This document shows, piece by piece, positions 1 to 7,131 of a stretch of 20,551 nucleotides of DNA. The DNA is from DATBIO01 sp036556965. Its GTDB lineage: Bacteria; Acidobacteriota; Vicinamibacteria; Fen-336. The notes beneath the pieces were generated by a model, which saw only the letters and a program-made list of their open reading frames with translations, was not told the origin of the DNA and searched no databases. The stretch is from the NCBI GenBank assembly GCA_036556965.1, contig DATBIO010000296.1:1-20551 (forward strand), in the 5' to 3' direction. Every line of letters starts with the position of its first letter. Position 1 is the first letter of the stretch. The position numbers were made by a program, and so were the translations under genes.

Positions 1-856
1 CGCGGCGCCCCTGCAGGAAGCCGCGCCAGAGCGCGTGGTTCGCCGCCAGCAGGGCGCGGGGCCGGACGGCCAGCCGGTCCAGGTGGTCGAGCGCGATCAC
101 GCTCAGCCGCTCCGCGGGATGCGCGCCGGTGGCGGCCATGAGGTCGAAGACCCGCCACAGGCGTTCCGCCACCGCGGGCTCGGCCACGATCCAGCCGCAG
201 CGCAGGCCGCTCACGCCGTAGGCCTTGGTCAGGCTGGAGGTGGCCACGAACTCGGGGCCGAGGTGGCAGGCCGTGCGCCAGGGCCGCGTGTCGTACAGCG
301 TCTCGAGGTAGACCTCGTCCACCAGCACGCGCGCGCCGACGCCGCGCGCCACCGCCTGCACCTCGCGCAGCGCGTCCTCGCCCGCCAGCGCGCCGGACGG
401 GTTGTGGAGGTTGGTGATCACGATCAGCCGCGTGTCGCGCGTGGCCGCGCGCCCCGCCGCCGCCGGGTCCAGGGCGAAGCCGTCCTCGGCCCGGCGCGCG
501 AACCGCCGCACGCGCGCGCCCAGGTGCTCCGCCGCGCGCACGAGCAGCTCGTAGGTCGGCTCCTCGATCAGCACCTCGTCGCCCGGCGCGAGCAGCGCGT
601 CCAGGGCGAGGTAGTTCGCCCCCGAGGTGCCCGCCGCCGCCACCACCCGGTCCGTGCCCACGCCCAGGCGGCGGGCCAGGCGCTCCTGCAGCGGCGGGTA
701 GCCGTACGACCCCGGCGTGGTGAGGGCGAGGTCGTCGAGGGAGACGGGCAGGTCGCGCAGCGTCGCGTCGGGCACGCCGCTGACGGCCAGGTTGTAGCGC
801 GCCGCGGACCGGGTCTTGGCCCAGTGCATGTACTCCGAGGCCATGGCGCGCGTCAT
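1..856 (-). CDS. Class I/II PLP-dependent aminotransferase (3' end cut by window edge)
   Basis: This is a fold-type I PLP enzyme that should move an amino group between an amino acid and a 2-oxo acid in the cytoplasm. About 285 codons are visible and the C-terminus lies beyond base 1. Family landmarks appear in order: the substrate-side YGYPPLQERLARRLG region, NLHNPSG, DEVYLE, and the PLP-lysine motif TSSLTKAYG with Lys211, followed by SGLRCGW. The start ATG (856-854) overlaps the TGA of the upstream permease as ATGA. A second in-frame ATG lies four codons later (844). The overlap implies translational coupling, so the pair may import and then transaminate the same amino acid. The substrate cannot be read from the sequence. 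I am confident of the family but not of the reaction. Confidence 0.88.
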   Translation of the reverse strand, partial: MTRAMASEYMHWAKTRSAARYNLAVSGVPDATLRDLPVSLDDLALTTPGSYGYPPLQERLARRLGVGTDRVVAAAGTSGANYLALDALLAPGDEVLIEEPTYELLVRAAEHLGARVRRFARRAEDGFALDPAAAGRAATRDTRLIVITNLHNPSGALAGEDALREVQAVARGVGARVLVDEVYLETLYDTRPWRTACHLGPEFVATSSLTKAYGVSGLRCGWIVAEPAVAERLWRVFDLMAATGAHPAERLSVIALDHLDRLAVRPRALLAANHALWRGFLQGRR

Positions 857-2136
857 GCGCTCCTCCGCCAGAGGTGGTACACGGGCACGCCGCTCAACAG
901 GATGCCCAGGCCCACCGCGGTGTTGGCGGGGGCGTCCAGGACCGCGCTCAGCGCCACCAGCAGGCAGGCGGCCACGAAGGCGGCGGTGGTCCAGGGATGG
1001 CCGGGCACGCGGTGGCGAGGCGCGCCCCCCTCGCGGCGGCGCAGGACGAAGAGGCCGGCCGCCGTGGCCGCGAAGAACAGCATGTCCACGGAGACCACGT
1101 AGCTGAGTATCTGCTCGTAGCGGCCGGAGAGCGCGACCACCGTGGCCACGATCCCCTGCAGCACGATGGCGGCCACGGGCGCTTCCGTGCGCGGGTGGCG
1201 CGTGCCGATCACGCGCGGGAGCACGCCGTCCGCGGCCATGGCGAAGTACACGCGCGGGGCGGTGAGGATGGACTGGCTCAGGAACCCGAGGGTGGAGACG
1301 GCGATGCCCAGGGCGATGGCGCGGGCGCCCGGCTCCCCCAGCGCGCGGCGCATCACGTCCGAGGCGGGGGTGGTGGTGGCGGCCAGGCCGTCGGCGCCCA
1401 GCGCGCGCACGCAGACCGCGTTCACGGCCAGGTACACGGCGACCACGCCCGCCATGCCCAGCAGCAGGCCGCGCGGGAGGTCGCGCTCCGGCCGGCGCAT
1501 CTCCGCGGCCACGAAGGTGGCGGTCTGCCAGCCGCCGTAGGCGAAGAGCACGGGCACCAGCGCGGCCCCCAGCGAGGCGAGCCCGGGCGGCGCCGCCGCG
1601 GCCGCGCCGGACGCCGAGGGCACCGCCAGCAGGCCGAAGGCCACCAGCCCGCCGATGGCCAGCAGCTTCAGGACCATGAGCGCGTTCTGCACGCCGCTGC
1701 CCCAGCGCACGCCCAGGCAGTTCACCGCGGTGAGGCCGAGCAGCGCCGCCGCCGCCACCGCCCCTTCCCGCGGCCCGCCCCCGGCCAGGTCCAGCGCGTA
1801 GCGCGCGAAGGTCATGGCCACCGCGGCCATTCCCCCGCTCTGCACGACGAGCAGCAGCGTCCAGCCGTAGAGGAAGGCGGGCAGCGGCCCGAACGCCTCG
1901 CGCAGGTAGGCGTACTGCCCGCCCGCGGCGGGACGGCGCGCGGCCAGCTCCGCCCAGATGAAGGCTCCGGCCAGGGCCACCAGCCCGCCCAGGACCCAGG
2001 CCAGGAGGATGCGCGCGGGCGTGCCCGCCCGGCGCGCCACCACGTAGGGGTTCATGAAGATGCCGGCCCCCACGATGCCGCCCATGACGATCATGGTGGC
2101 GTCGAAGAGGCCGAGGCGGCCGCGGGGGGCGCTCAC
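853..2136 (-). CDS. APC-superfamily amino-acid permease
   Basis: This 427-residue inner-membrane protein is built almost wholly of hydrophobic segments, about twelve, as expected for an amino acid-polyamine-organocation transporter. The N-terminal segment contains GGIVGAGIFMNP, the typical glycine-rich, substrate-contacting break of APC helix 1. AELAARRPAAGGQYAYLREAFG follows, again a family hallmark. It probably imports or exchanges an amino acid. The start is GTG at 2136; no Shine-Dalgarno precedes it, but a TATGCT hexamer sits 8 bases upstream, which suggests a leaderless message. Its stop overlaps the aminotransferase start (ATGA), so the two form an operon. The ligand is not determinable by eye. 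Confidence 0.9.
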   Translation of the reverse strand: MSAPRGRLGLFDATMIVMGGIVGAGIFMNPYVVARRAGTPARILLAWVLGGLVALAGAFIWAELAARRPAAGGQYAYLREAFGPLPAFLYGWTLLLVVQSGGMAAVAMTFARYALDLAGGGPREGAVAAAALLGLTAVNCLGVRWGSGVQNALMVLKLLAIGGLVAFGLLAVPSASGAAAAAPPGLASLGAALVPVLFAYGGWQTATFVAAEMRRPERDLPRGLLLGMAGVVAVYLAVNAVCVRALGADGLAATTTPASDVMRRALGEPGARAIALGIAVSTLGFLSQSILTAPRVYFAMAADGVLPRVIGTRHPRTEAPVAAIVLQGIVATVVALSGRYEQILSYVVSVDMLFFAATAAGLFVLRRREGGAPRHRVPGHPWTTAAFVAACLLVALSAVLDAPANTAVGLGILLSGVPVYHLWRRSA

Positions 2137-2144
2137 GCGCCGCG

Positions 2145-2150
2145 AGCATA
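2145..2150 (-). promoter_or_regulatory. Candidate -10 element (TATGCT) for the permease
   Basis: TATGCT read on the minus strand lies 8 bases before the GTG start at 2136. At normal -10 to +1 spacing the transcript would begin at or next to the start codon, and no Shine-Dalgarno is present. No convincing -35 is visible. Confidence 0.5.
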
Positions 2151-2167
2151 GCCCCGACGCCCGCTGC

Positions 2168-2173
2168 TAAGCT
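2168..2173 (+). promoter_or_regulatory. Candidate -10 element (TAAGCT) for the HupE-like gene
   Basis: TAAGCT lies 9 bases before the ATG at 2183. The bases between contain no Shine-Dalgarno, so the message may be leaderless. It mirrors the permease -10 with 17 bases between the two hexamers. Confidence 0.5.
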
Positions 2174-2182
2174 GCGGCGCAG

Positions 2183-3286
2183 ATGCGCCGCGCGCTCCCG
2201 GCCCTCCTCCTCCTCCTCGCGCGCGCGCCCGCCGCCGGCGCGCACGACTTCGCCTTCACCGACGTCACCGTCGGCCTGCGCGCCGACGGCACCTTCGCGG
2301 TGGAGGTGGCCTGCGACCTCGACGCGCTGGCCCTGGGGGTGGACTCCTCCGCGGACTCCGCGGCCCTGGCCGCGGAGATCGCGCGGCTCCCGCCCGCGGC
2401 GCAGGAGGAGCTGGTGGGCCGGCTGGGCGACCTGCTGAAGCGGCGGCTGCGCGTGCGCTTCGACGAGCAGCCCGTGCCCTTCGCCGTCACCCTGCCCGAG
2501 CGCGGCATCGAGCGCCCGCCCGAGGCGCTGCCCAGCGCGCTGGGCCTGGTGGCGCGGCTCACGGGCGCGGTCCCCCGGGGCGCGCGCACGGTGGGGTTCT
2601 TCGCCTCCCGCGCCTTCCCGCCGGTGCGGCTCATGGTGGTGGGCCCCGACGGCGTGCGGCGCCTGGAGGAGGTCCTCGAGAGGGGCGGCACCAGCCGGCC
2701 CATCGCCCTCCGCGAGGCGGCTCCCCCGCCCTGGTGGTCCACCGCGCGGCGGTTCCTGGTCCTCGGCTTCACGCACATCCTGCCCGCGGGTCTCGACCAC
2801 GTGCTGTTCGTGCTCGGCCTGGCCCTGCTCTCGCCCCGCCTGGGCCCCCTCCTCGCCCAGGTCACCGCCTTCACCGCCGCGCACACCCTGACCCTGGGCC
2901 TGGCCGTTCACGGCGTGGTGTCGCTGCCCGCGCGCGTGGTGGAGCCGCTGATCGCCGCCTCCATCGTCTACGTGGCCGTCGAGAACCTCCTGCGGCGCGA
3001 GGTGGGCTGGCTGCGCCTGGCCGTGGTCTTCGCCTTCGGACTGCTGCACGGGCTCGGCTTCGCGGGCGTGCTCTCGGAGCTGGGCTGGCCGGAGGGGCGC
3101 CGGCTGCTCGCCCTCCTCTCGTTCAACCTGGGCGTCGAGGCGGGCCAGGTCGCCGTCATCGTCCTGGCCCTGGCCGTGCTCCAGGGCGCGACGCGCGCCG
3201 GCGTTCCGCGGCGGCGCCTGGAGCGGGCCGTCTCCCTGGCCATCGCCGCGGTGGGCGCGCTGTGGACGGTGCAGCGCCTGGTCTAG
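2183..3286 (+). CDS. HupE/UreJ-like membrane protein
   Basis: This is a 367-residue exported membrane protein. A signal peptide (residues 1-20, ending AAGA before HDF) leads into an extracytoplasmic domain of about 160 residues, then a C-terminal membrane block. The block carries signatures of the HupE/UreJ_2 family: GFTHILPAGLDHVLF with His198, Asp205 and His206, then AAHTLTLGLA, FGLLHGLGFAG and SFNLGVEAGQ. Relatives of HupE/UreJ have been linked to nickel or metal handling, but no hydrogenase or urease gene is near, so the role here is open. The gene stands alone, divergent from the permease. Its TAG stop lies inside CTAG shared with the convergent GIY-YIG gene. No Shine-Dalgarno precedes the ATG, in keeping with a leaderless start. 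Confidence 0.85.
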   Translation: MRRALPALLLLLARAPAAGAHDFAFTDVTVGLRADGTFAVEVACDLDALALGVDSSADSAALAAEIARLPPAAQEELVGRLGDLLKRRLRVRFDEQPVPFAVTLPERGIERPPEALPSALGLVARLTGAVPRGARTVGFFASRAFPPVRLMVVGPDGVRRLEEVLERGGTSRPIALREAAPPPWWSTARRFLVLGFTHILPAGLDHVLFVLGLALLSPRLGPLLAQVTAFTAAHTLTLGLAVHGVVSLPARVVEPLIAASIVYVAVENLLRREVGWLRLAVVFAFGLLHGLGFAGVLSELGWPEGRRLLALLSFNLGVEAGQVAVIVLALAVLQGATRAGVPRRRLERAVSLAIAAVGALWTVQRLV

Positions 3287-3555
3287 GAGGCCGCGGCGCC
3301 CCCGCTTCCCGCGGCCAGGGCCTGCTTGGCGCGGCGCGGCAGCCGCTTGATCCGGATCTCCTCGCGCAGCGCCTCGCCCCAGGTGGCGCAGGCGCGGGAC
3401 CACAGCAGCGTCACCGGCAGGCGCGCGCGCGTGTAGCGGGAGGCGCGTCCCGCCCGGTGCAGGAGCAGCCGCGCGGTCACGTCCCGGGCCACGCCCGTGT
3501 ACAGGGTGCCGTCGCCGCAGCCCAGGATGTAGACGAAGGCCGGGCCGCCCCTCAG
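3283..3555 (-). CDS. Small GIY-YIG nuclease-like protein (YhbQ/UPF0213 type)
   Basis: About 90 residues match the single-domain GIY-YIG group: FVYILGCGDGTLYTG replaces the GIY...YIG pair, followed by a DVTARLLLHRAG segment with the usual Arg and His, RYTRARLPV, and EALREEIRIKRLPR with the family Glu. Members of this group are small DNA nicking or structure-binding proteins of poorly known role. No in-frame ATG, GTG or TTG lies close enough before the domain. The best start is CTG at 3555, overlapping the TGA of the upstream hydrolase-LuxR gene as CTGA, so translation may depend on coupling. It is the last gene of the minus-strand operon. The family is clear and the exact start is uncertain. 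Confidence 0.78.
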   Translation of the reverse strand: MRGGPAFVYILGCGDGTLYTGVARDVTARLLLHRAGRASRYTRARLPVTLLWSRACATWGEALREEIRIKRLPRRAKQALAAGSGGAAAS

Positions 3556-4640
3556 GGCTGTCCCCCGGTACGGAACCCGCGGTCGTGCGCGAACACGATG
3601 GCCTGGGCGCGCGTCCAGACCCCGAGCTTGTCGAAGACGTTCGACACGTGGTTGCGCACCGTCTTCTCGCTGATGGCCAGGCGCGCGCCGATGTCCGCGT
3701 TGCCGAGGCCGTCCGCCATGAGGGCCAGCACCTCGCGCTCGCGCGGGGACAGCGCGGCGAAGGCGGGGTCCTCGCCCGCGGCGGGCGCCTCCACGCCCAG
3801 GAACTCCGTCACCGCCTCGCGGAAGCGGGCCCAGGCCGGCTCGTGCTCCAGCAGCACGTGGTTGGCGCTCTCCACCTCGACGTACTGGGCGCCCGGGATG
3901 GAAGAGGCGAGCAGGCGCCCTTCCGCCACCGGCACCACCGCGTCGTCGCGGGCGTGGACGACGAGGGTGGGCACGCGCACCGCGTCCAGCAGGTCGGCCA
4001 CGTCCACGCCGCCGCGCGTCTCCAGCAGGGCGGCCGCGTTCTCCGGCGAGGTGGTGCGCCGGCACAGCTCGTTGAACCAGTCCATCTGCTCGGGGGTGGC
4101 CCCGGGCACGAAGCGCGAGGTGAAGACCTGGCGGAAGGCGGGGTTCTCCTTGCCCCAGCCCACGCGCACCAGCTCCACGATGGCCTTGTGCTCGCGCTCC
4201 GACACCGCGGTGCCGCGCCGGCCGGCGCCGCGCGCGTAGCCGCCGTAGAGCACCATGCGCGAGACGCGCTCCGGATGGCGCACGGCGTAGGCCACGCAGA
4301 CGGCCGCGCCCTGGGAGATCCCCAGGAGGGCGAAGGGCTCCGCGGCCCCCGCCGCCTCCACCACCGCCTCCAGGTCCGCCACCCAGGCCGGGAAGGAGAG
4401 GTCGCCCACGCCCCAGTCCGTCATGCCGCAGCCGCGCTCGTCGTAGCGCACGAAGTGGAAGCGGGCGGCGAAGAAGTGGATCCAGTGCCGCCAGACCGGG
4501 CTCTCCCACTCGTATTCCAGGTGCGTGAGCCAGTTGGCGGCCTTGACCACCCGCGGCCCCGCCCCCGCCTCCGCCCAGGCCAGTTGCACGCCGTCCGGCG
4601 TGCGCAGGTAGCGGATGCGCTGGCGGGCCGCCCGCTCCAT
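3552..4640 (-). CDS. Alpha/beta-hydrolase fused to a C-terminal LuxR-type HTH domain
   Basis: This 362-residue protein joins two modules. Residues about 10-280 form an alpha/beta hydrolase with nucleophile elbow GISQG (Ser109), acid in HARDDAVVP (Asp233 most likely) and base in ESANHVLLE (His261). The catalytic triad thus looks complete. Residues about 290-355 are a LuxR/GerE helix-turn-helix: LSPREREVLALMADGLGN, then AISEKTVRNHVSNVFDKLGV. The likely role is a cytoplasmic one-component transcription regulator whose sensor is, or descends from, an esterase or lactonase. It begins with ATG two bases after the TGA of the PLP enzyme and overlaps the GIY-YIG start, so all three are probably one operon. 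The ligand is unknown. Similar fusions exist in other bacteria, but I know of no defined ligand. Confidence 0.88.
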   Translation of the reverse strand: MERAARQRIRYLRTPDGVQLAWAEAGAGPRVVKAANWLTHLEYEWESPVWRHWIHFFAARFHFVRYDERGCGMTDWGVGDLSFPAWVADLEAVVEAAGAAEPFALLGISQGAAVCVAYAVRHPERVSRMVLYGGYARGAGRRGTAVSEREHKAIVELVRVGWGKENPAFRQVFTSRFVPGATPEQMDWFNELCRRTTSPENAAALLETRGGVDVADLLDAVRVPTLVVHARDDAVVPVAEGRLLASSIPGAQYVEVESANHVLLEHEPAWARFREAVTEFLGVEAPAAGEDPAFAALSPREREVLALMADGLGNADIGARLAISEKTVRNHVSNVFDKLGVWTRAQAIVFAHDRGFRTGGQP

Positions 4641-4642
4641 GC

Positions 4643-5806
4643 TCAGGCGGCGTCGAGGGCCCGCCCGAAGTCCTCGAGCAGGTCGTCCGCGCCCTCGATG
4701 CCGCAGCTCACGCGCACGAGGTCGTCGTCGATGCCCAGCCGCGCCCGCTCCTCCGCCGTCCAGCCCGCGTGGGAGGTCAGCGCGGGGCGGGTGGCCAGGG
4801 TCTCCACGCCGCCCAGGCTGGGGGCCACGTAGGGCACGCGCAGGGCGGCCAGGAAGCGGTCGGCGGCGGCGGCCCCGCCGCGCACGCGCAGGCTGAGCAT
4901 GCCCCCGAAGCCGGACATCAGCTCGCGGGCGTGGGCGTGGTCGGGGTGGGAAGGCAGGCCGGGGTAGTTCACCCCGGCCACCTTCGGGTGGGCCTCCAGG
5001 AAGGCGGCCAGGGCCAGGCCCGTCGCGTTCTGCTGCCGCACGCGCAGGGCCAGCGTCTTGATCCCGCGCGCGAGGAGGTAGCCGGCGTGCGGGTCGAGCG
5101 AGCCCCCGAAGTGGTTGAGCACGCGGCGCACCGCCTCCACGCGCGCGCGCGCGCCGGCCACGCAGCCGGCCACGAGGTCGGAGTGCCCGTTCAGGTACTT
5201 CGTGGCGCTGTGGAAGACGAGGTCCACGCCCTGGTCGAGGGGGCGGAAGTTCACGGGGGATGCGAACGTGTTGTCGAGGATGGTGACCAGCCCGCGGCGG
5301 CGGGCCAGCGCCACCGCCTCGCGCAGGCGCGGCACGCGCATGAGCGGGTTGCTGATCGTCTCCAGCAGGAAGGCGCGCGTCTCGCCGCGCACCGCGGCCT
5401 CCCAGCTCTCCGGCCGCCCGTCCACGAAGGTGCAGCTCCAGCCCAGGTCGGCGGCGTGGTGCGTGAGCAGGTCGCGCGTGCCGCCGTAGAGGTCGTTGGA
5501 GGCGAGCAGGTGGTCCCCGGCCTTCAGGCAGGAGAGCAGGGCCGCGCTCAGGGCGGCCATGCCCGAGGCCGCCGCCACCGCCGCCTCCGCGCCCTCCAGC
5601 GCCGCCAGCTTGTCGTGCAGGTATCGCTGCGAGGGCGTGCTGCTGAGGCGGATGTAGCCGATGTCGTGGTAGTCGGTGCCGGGCGGCACCGTGTAGACCG
5701 TGCCCTGGAAGATGGGGAAGACGAGCGAGCCTTCCAGGCCGGGACGGCGCTCCCCGCCGTGCACCGCCACCGTGTCCATGGTCTGCCGCCGCCCGCCGCT
5801 CTCCAT
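4643..5806 (-). CDS. Cys/Met-metabolism PLP enzyme (cystathionine gamma-lyase/synthase family)
   Basis: This is a cytoplasmic fold-type I PLP enzyme of about 387 residues. It shows AVHGGERRPG at the N-terminus, LEGAEAAVAAASGMAALSAAL, SNDLYGGT, LDNTFASP, and the PLP lysine in SATKYLNGHSD (Lys203 from this start). Such enzymes perform gamma-elimination or gamma-replacement on cystathionine, homoserine esters or methionine. The phosphate-binding stretch reads YIRLSSTPSQ rather than the common YSR..NPT, which marks a subgroup. The residue equivalent to the active-site Cys of classical methionine gamma-lyase (LYGCT) is Gly here, so a lyase acting on cystathionine or cysteine is more likely. ATG at 5806 is chosen because GAGG precedes it by five bases; an in-frame GTG at 5812 is the alternative. 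Confidence 0.88.
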   Translation of the reverse strand: MESGGRRQTMDTVAVHGGERRPGLEGSLVFPIFQGTVYTVPPGTDYHDIGYIRLSSTPSQRYLHDKLAALEGAEAAVAAASGMAALSAALLSCLKAGDHLLASNDLYGGTRDLLTHHAADLGWSCTFVDGRPESWEAAVRGETRAFLLETISNPLMRVPRLREAVALARRRGLVTILDNTFASPVNFRPLDQGVDLVFHSATKYLNGHSDLVAGCVAGARARVEAVRRVLNHFGGSLDPHAGYLLARGIKTLALRVRQQNATGLALAAFLEAHPKVAGVNYPGLPSHPDHAHARELMSGFGGMLSLRVRGGAAAADRFLAALRVPYVAPSLGGVETLATRPALTSHAGWTAEERARLGIDDDLVRVSCGIEGADDLLEDFGRALDAA

Positions 5807-5843
5807 CGCCACCTCGCGCGCCCCTCGCCCCCCGGCGGCCTCC

Positions 5844-5849
5844 AGCCTA
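5844..5849 (-). promoter_or_regulatory. Candidate -10 element (TAGGCT) for the PLP lyase operon
   Basis: TAGGCT read on the minus strand would start a transcript about 30 bases before the ATG at 5806, leaving room for the GAGGT Shine-Dalgarno (5815-5811). No clear -35 is seen. Confidence 0.4.
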
Positions 5850-5864
5850 CTCCAGCACCCGTGC

Positions 5865-5870
5865 TAGCGT
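5865..5870 (+). promoter_or_regulatory. Candidate -10 element (TAGCGT) for the M29-like gene
   Basis: TAGCGT lies 17 bases before the ATG at 5888. This gives a very short leader that still holds the GGAGG Shine-Dalgarno at 5879-5883. No clear -35 is seen. Confidence 0.4.
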
Positions 5871-5887
5871 GCTGCGCCGGAGGTCCC

Positions 5888-7030
5888 ATGCGCGCCCTGC
5901 TCGCCGCCGCGTCCGTCGCCCTCTCCGACGCGCCGTCCCCCGCCCTCGACTACGCCGCCCTGGCCGACCGCATCGTCCGCCACGCCGCGCTGCAGCCCGG
6001 AGAGAGCGTCCTCCTCGTCACGCACCCGGCCACCTTCGCGCCGCTCGTCCCCCACCTGCGCCTGGCCCTGGCGCGCGCGGGGGCGGTGGACCTCGGCGCG
6101 CTGCAGGTGCTCGAGCCGCCGGAGGGGACGCCGCCCGAGGCGCTGAAGGCGGCCCGGGAGCGCACGCGCGACGCGCTGCGCGCGCGCTTCGCGAACGTGG
6201 ACCTGGTGGTGATGCTGCCGGGGGCGGGGCCGGCGCACGCGGAGTACGCCGCCCTCACCTCGCTCCTGGGCGAGGGCCGGCGCGCCATCCACTTCCACTG
6301 GCGCGGCAGCGGGTCGGCGGCCAGCGCGGTGGCCCTTCCCGGCGGCGCCCTGCCTGCCCCCGAGGCCATGGACGCGGCCTACCAGCGCGCGGTGCTGCGC
6401 ACGGACGTGACCGCGGTGGCCGCCGCCCAGCAACGCTTCGAGGCCGCGCTGCGCGAGGGCGAGATCCGCGTGACCACGCCCCTCGGCACCGACCTCCGCT
6501 TCCGCGTGGGCGACCGGCCCGTGAACCGGCAGGACGGCGACGCCTCCCGGGCGCGCGCCCGCCAGGGCCGCATCCACATCGACTACGACGTGGAGATCCC
6601 GGTGGGCGTGGTCCGCGTGGCCCCGCTGGAGGAGACGGTGAGCGGGACGATCGCCTTCCCGCCCTCCACCTGGAACGGGCAGCCGGTGGAGGGCCTGCGC
6701 CTCGCCTTCGAGAAGGGACGCGTGGTCTCGGTGACCGCCGCCTCCGGCCGGGAGGCGGTGGAGGCCGAGATGGCCAGGGGGGGCGAAGCCGCCCGCGCCT
6801 TCCGCGAGTTCGCGCTGGGCTTCAACCCCGAGCTGGCCGTTCCCGCGGACCGCTCGTGGATCCCGTACTACGGCTACGGCGCGGGCGTGGTCCGCCTGTC
6901 CCTGGGCGACAACGGCGAGCTGGGCGGCGCCGTGCGCGGCGCGTACTTCCGCTGGAACTTCTTCGCCGACGCCACCGTGACCGTGGCCGGACGCCGCTGG
7001 GTGGAGGACGGCCGCCTGACCGCCCCCTGA
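5888..7030 (+). CDS. M29 aminopeptidase-like protein, probably lacking metal ligands
   Basis: This 380-residue protein resembles thermophilic (M29, AmpS/PepS) aminopeptidases: LQPGESVLLVTHP near residue 40, a central domain, GVVRVAPLEETVSGTIAFP at residues 240-258, FREFALGFNPEL with Glu307, and a GAGVVRLSLGDN segment near the end. From memory, active members use Glu in GEVF, a Glu in GE-AL, and His/Asp near the C-terminus (HIALG, then HxD). Here the first Glu is Val241, HIALG reads VRLSLG, and the HxD region reads RWN. Only Glu307 seems kept. It may bind peptides or be an inactive scaffold, or the metal site may have changed. The first residues look weakly signal-like. GGAGG sits four bases before the ATG. 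It is followed by a terminator, so it is probably monocistronic. Confidence 0.7.
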   Translation: MRALLAAASVALSDAPSPALDYAALADRIVRHAALQPGESVLLVTHPATFAPLVPHLRLALARAGAVDLGALQVLEPPEGTPPEALKAARERTRDALRARFANVDLVVMLPGAGPAHAEYAALTSLLGEGRRAIHFHWRGSGSAASAVALPGGALPAPEAMDAAYQRAVLRTDVTAVAAAQQRFEAALREGEIRVTTPLGTDLRFRVGDRPVNRQDGDASRARARQGRIHIDYDVEIPVGVVRVAPLEETVSGTIAFPPSTWNGQPVEGLRLAFEKGRVVSVTAASGREAVEAEMARGGEAARAFREFALGFNPELAVPADRSWIPYYGYGAGVVRLSLGDNGELGGAVRGAYFRWNFFADATVTVAGRRWVEDGRLTAP

Positions 7031-7035
7031 GGAGC

Positions 7036-7087
7036 GACCGGGACACGCGTCCCGGCCCTTTTCGTCCGCACGCGCCCGACCGGGACA
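7036..7087 (+). repeat. 10-base direct repeat GACCGGGACA, two copies
   Basis: GACCGGGACA occurs at 7036-7045 and again at 7078-7087, a 42-base period, between the M29-like gene and the decarboxylase. The first copy overlaps the left arm of the terminator hairpin; the second has no nearby partner arm. It could be a regulator site or chance in GC-rich DNA. Confidence 0.5.
7038..7062 (+). terminator. Rho-independent terminator after the M29-like gene
   Basis: A perfect 7-base GC-rich inverted repeat (CCGGGAC 7038-7044, GTCCCGG 7049-7055) with a four-base loop is followed by CCC and TTTT (7059-7062). It starts 8 bases after the TGA at 7030 and separates the M29-like gene from the decarboxylase operon. 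Confidence 0.75.
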
Positions 7088-7131
7088 TTCCGCCCCTGGC
7101 GGCGCGGGGGGCCCCGGCCGATCCTCCCGGC

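Noticed and set aside
35..1102. Plus-strand open frame opposite the aminotransferase
   Set aside because: The minus strand there encodes clear aminotransferase motifs (NPSG, SLTKAYG). The plus frame is Arg/His/Ala-rich without recognisable domains.
3283..4509. A single long minus-strand frame that would make the GIY-YIG domain the C-terminus of a 408-residue protein
   Set aside because: Its first three quarters are the shifted frame of the hydrolase-LuxR gene and read as low-complexity Gly/Arg. Only the part after about 3555 resembles a protein family.
4643..5806. Calling the PLP enzyme a classical methionine gamma-lyase because of the nearby mddA-like gene
   Set aside because: The usual LYGCT cysteine is Gly here (LYGGT) and the phosphate-binding segment differs, so the substrate is left open.
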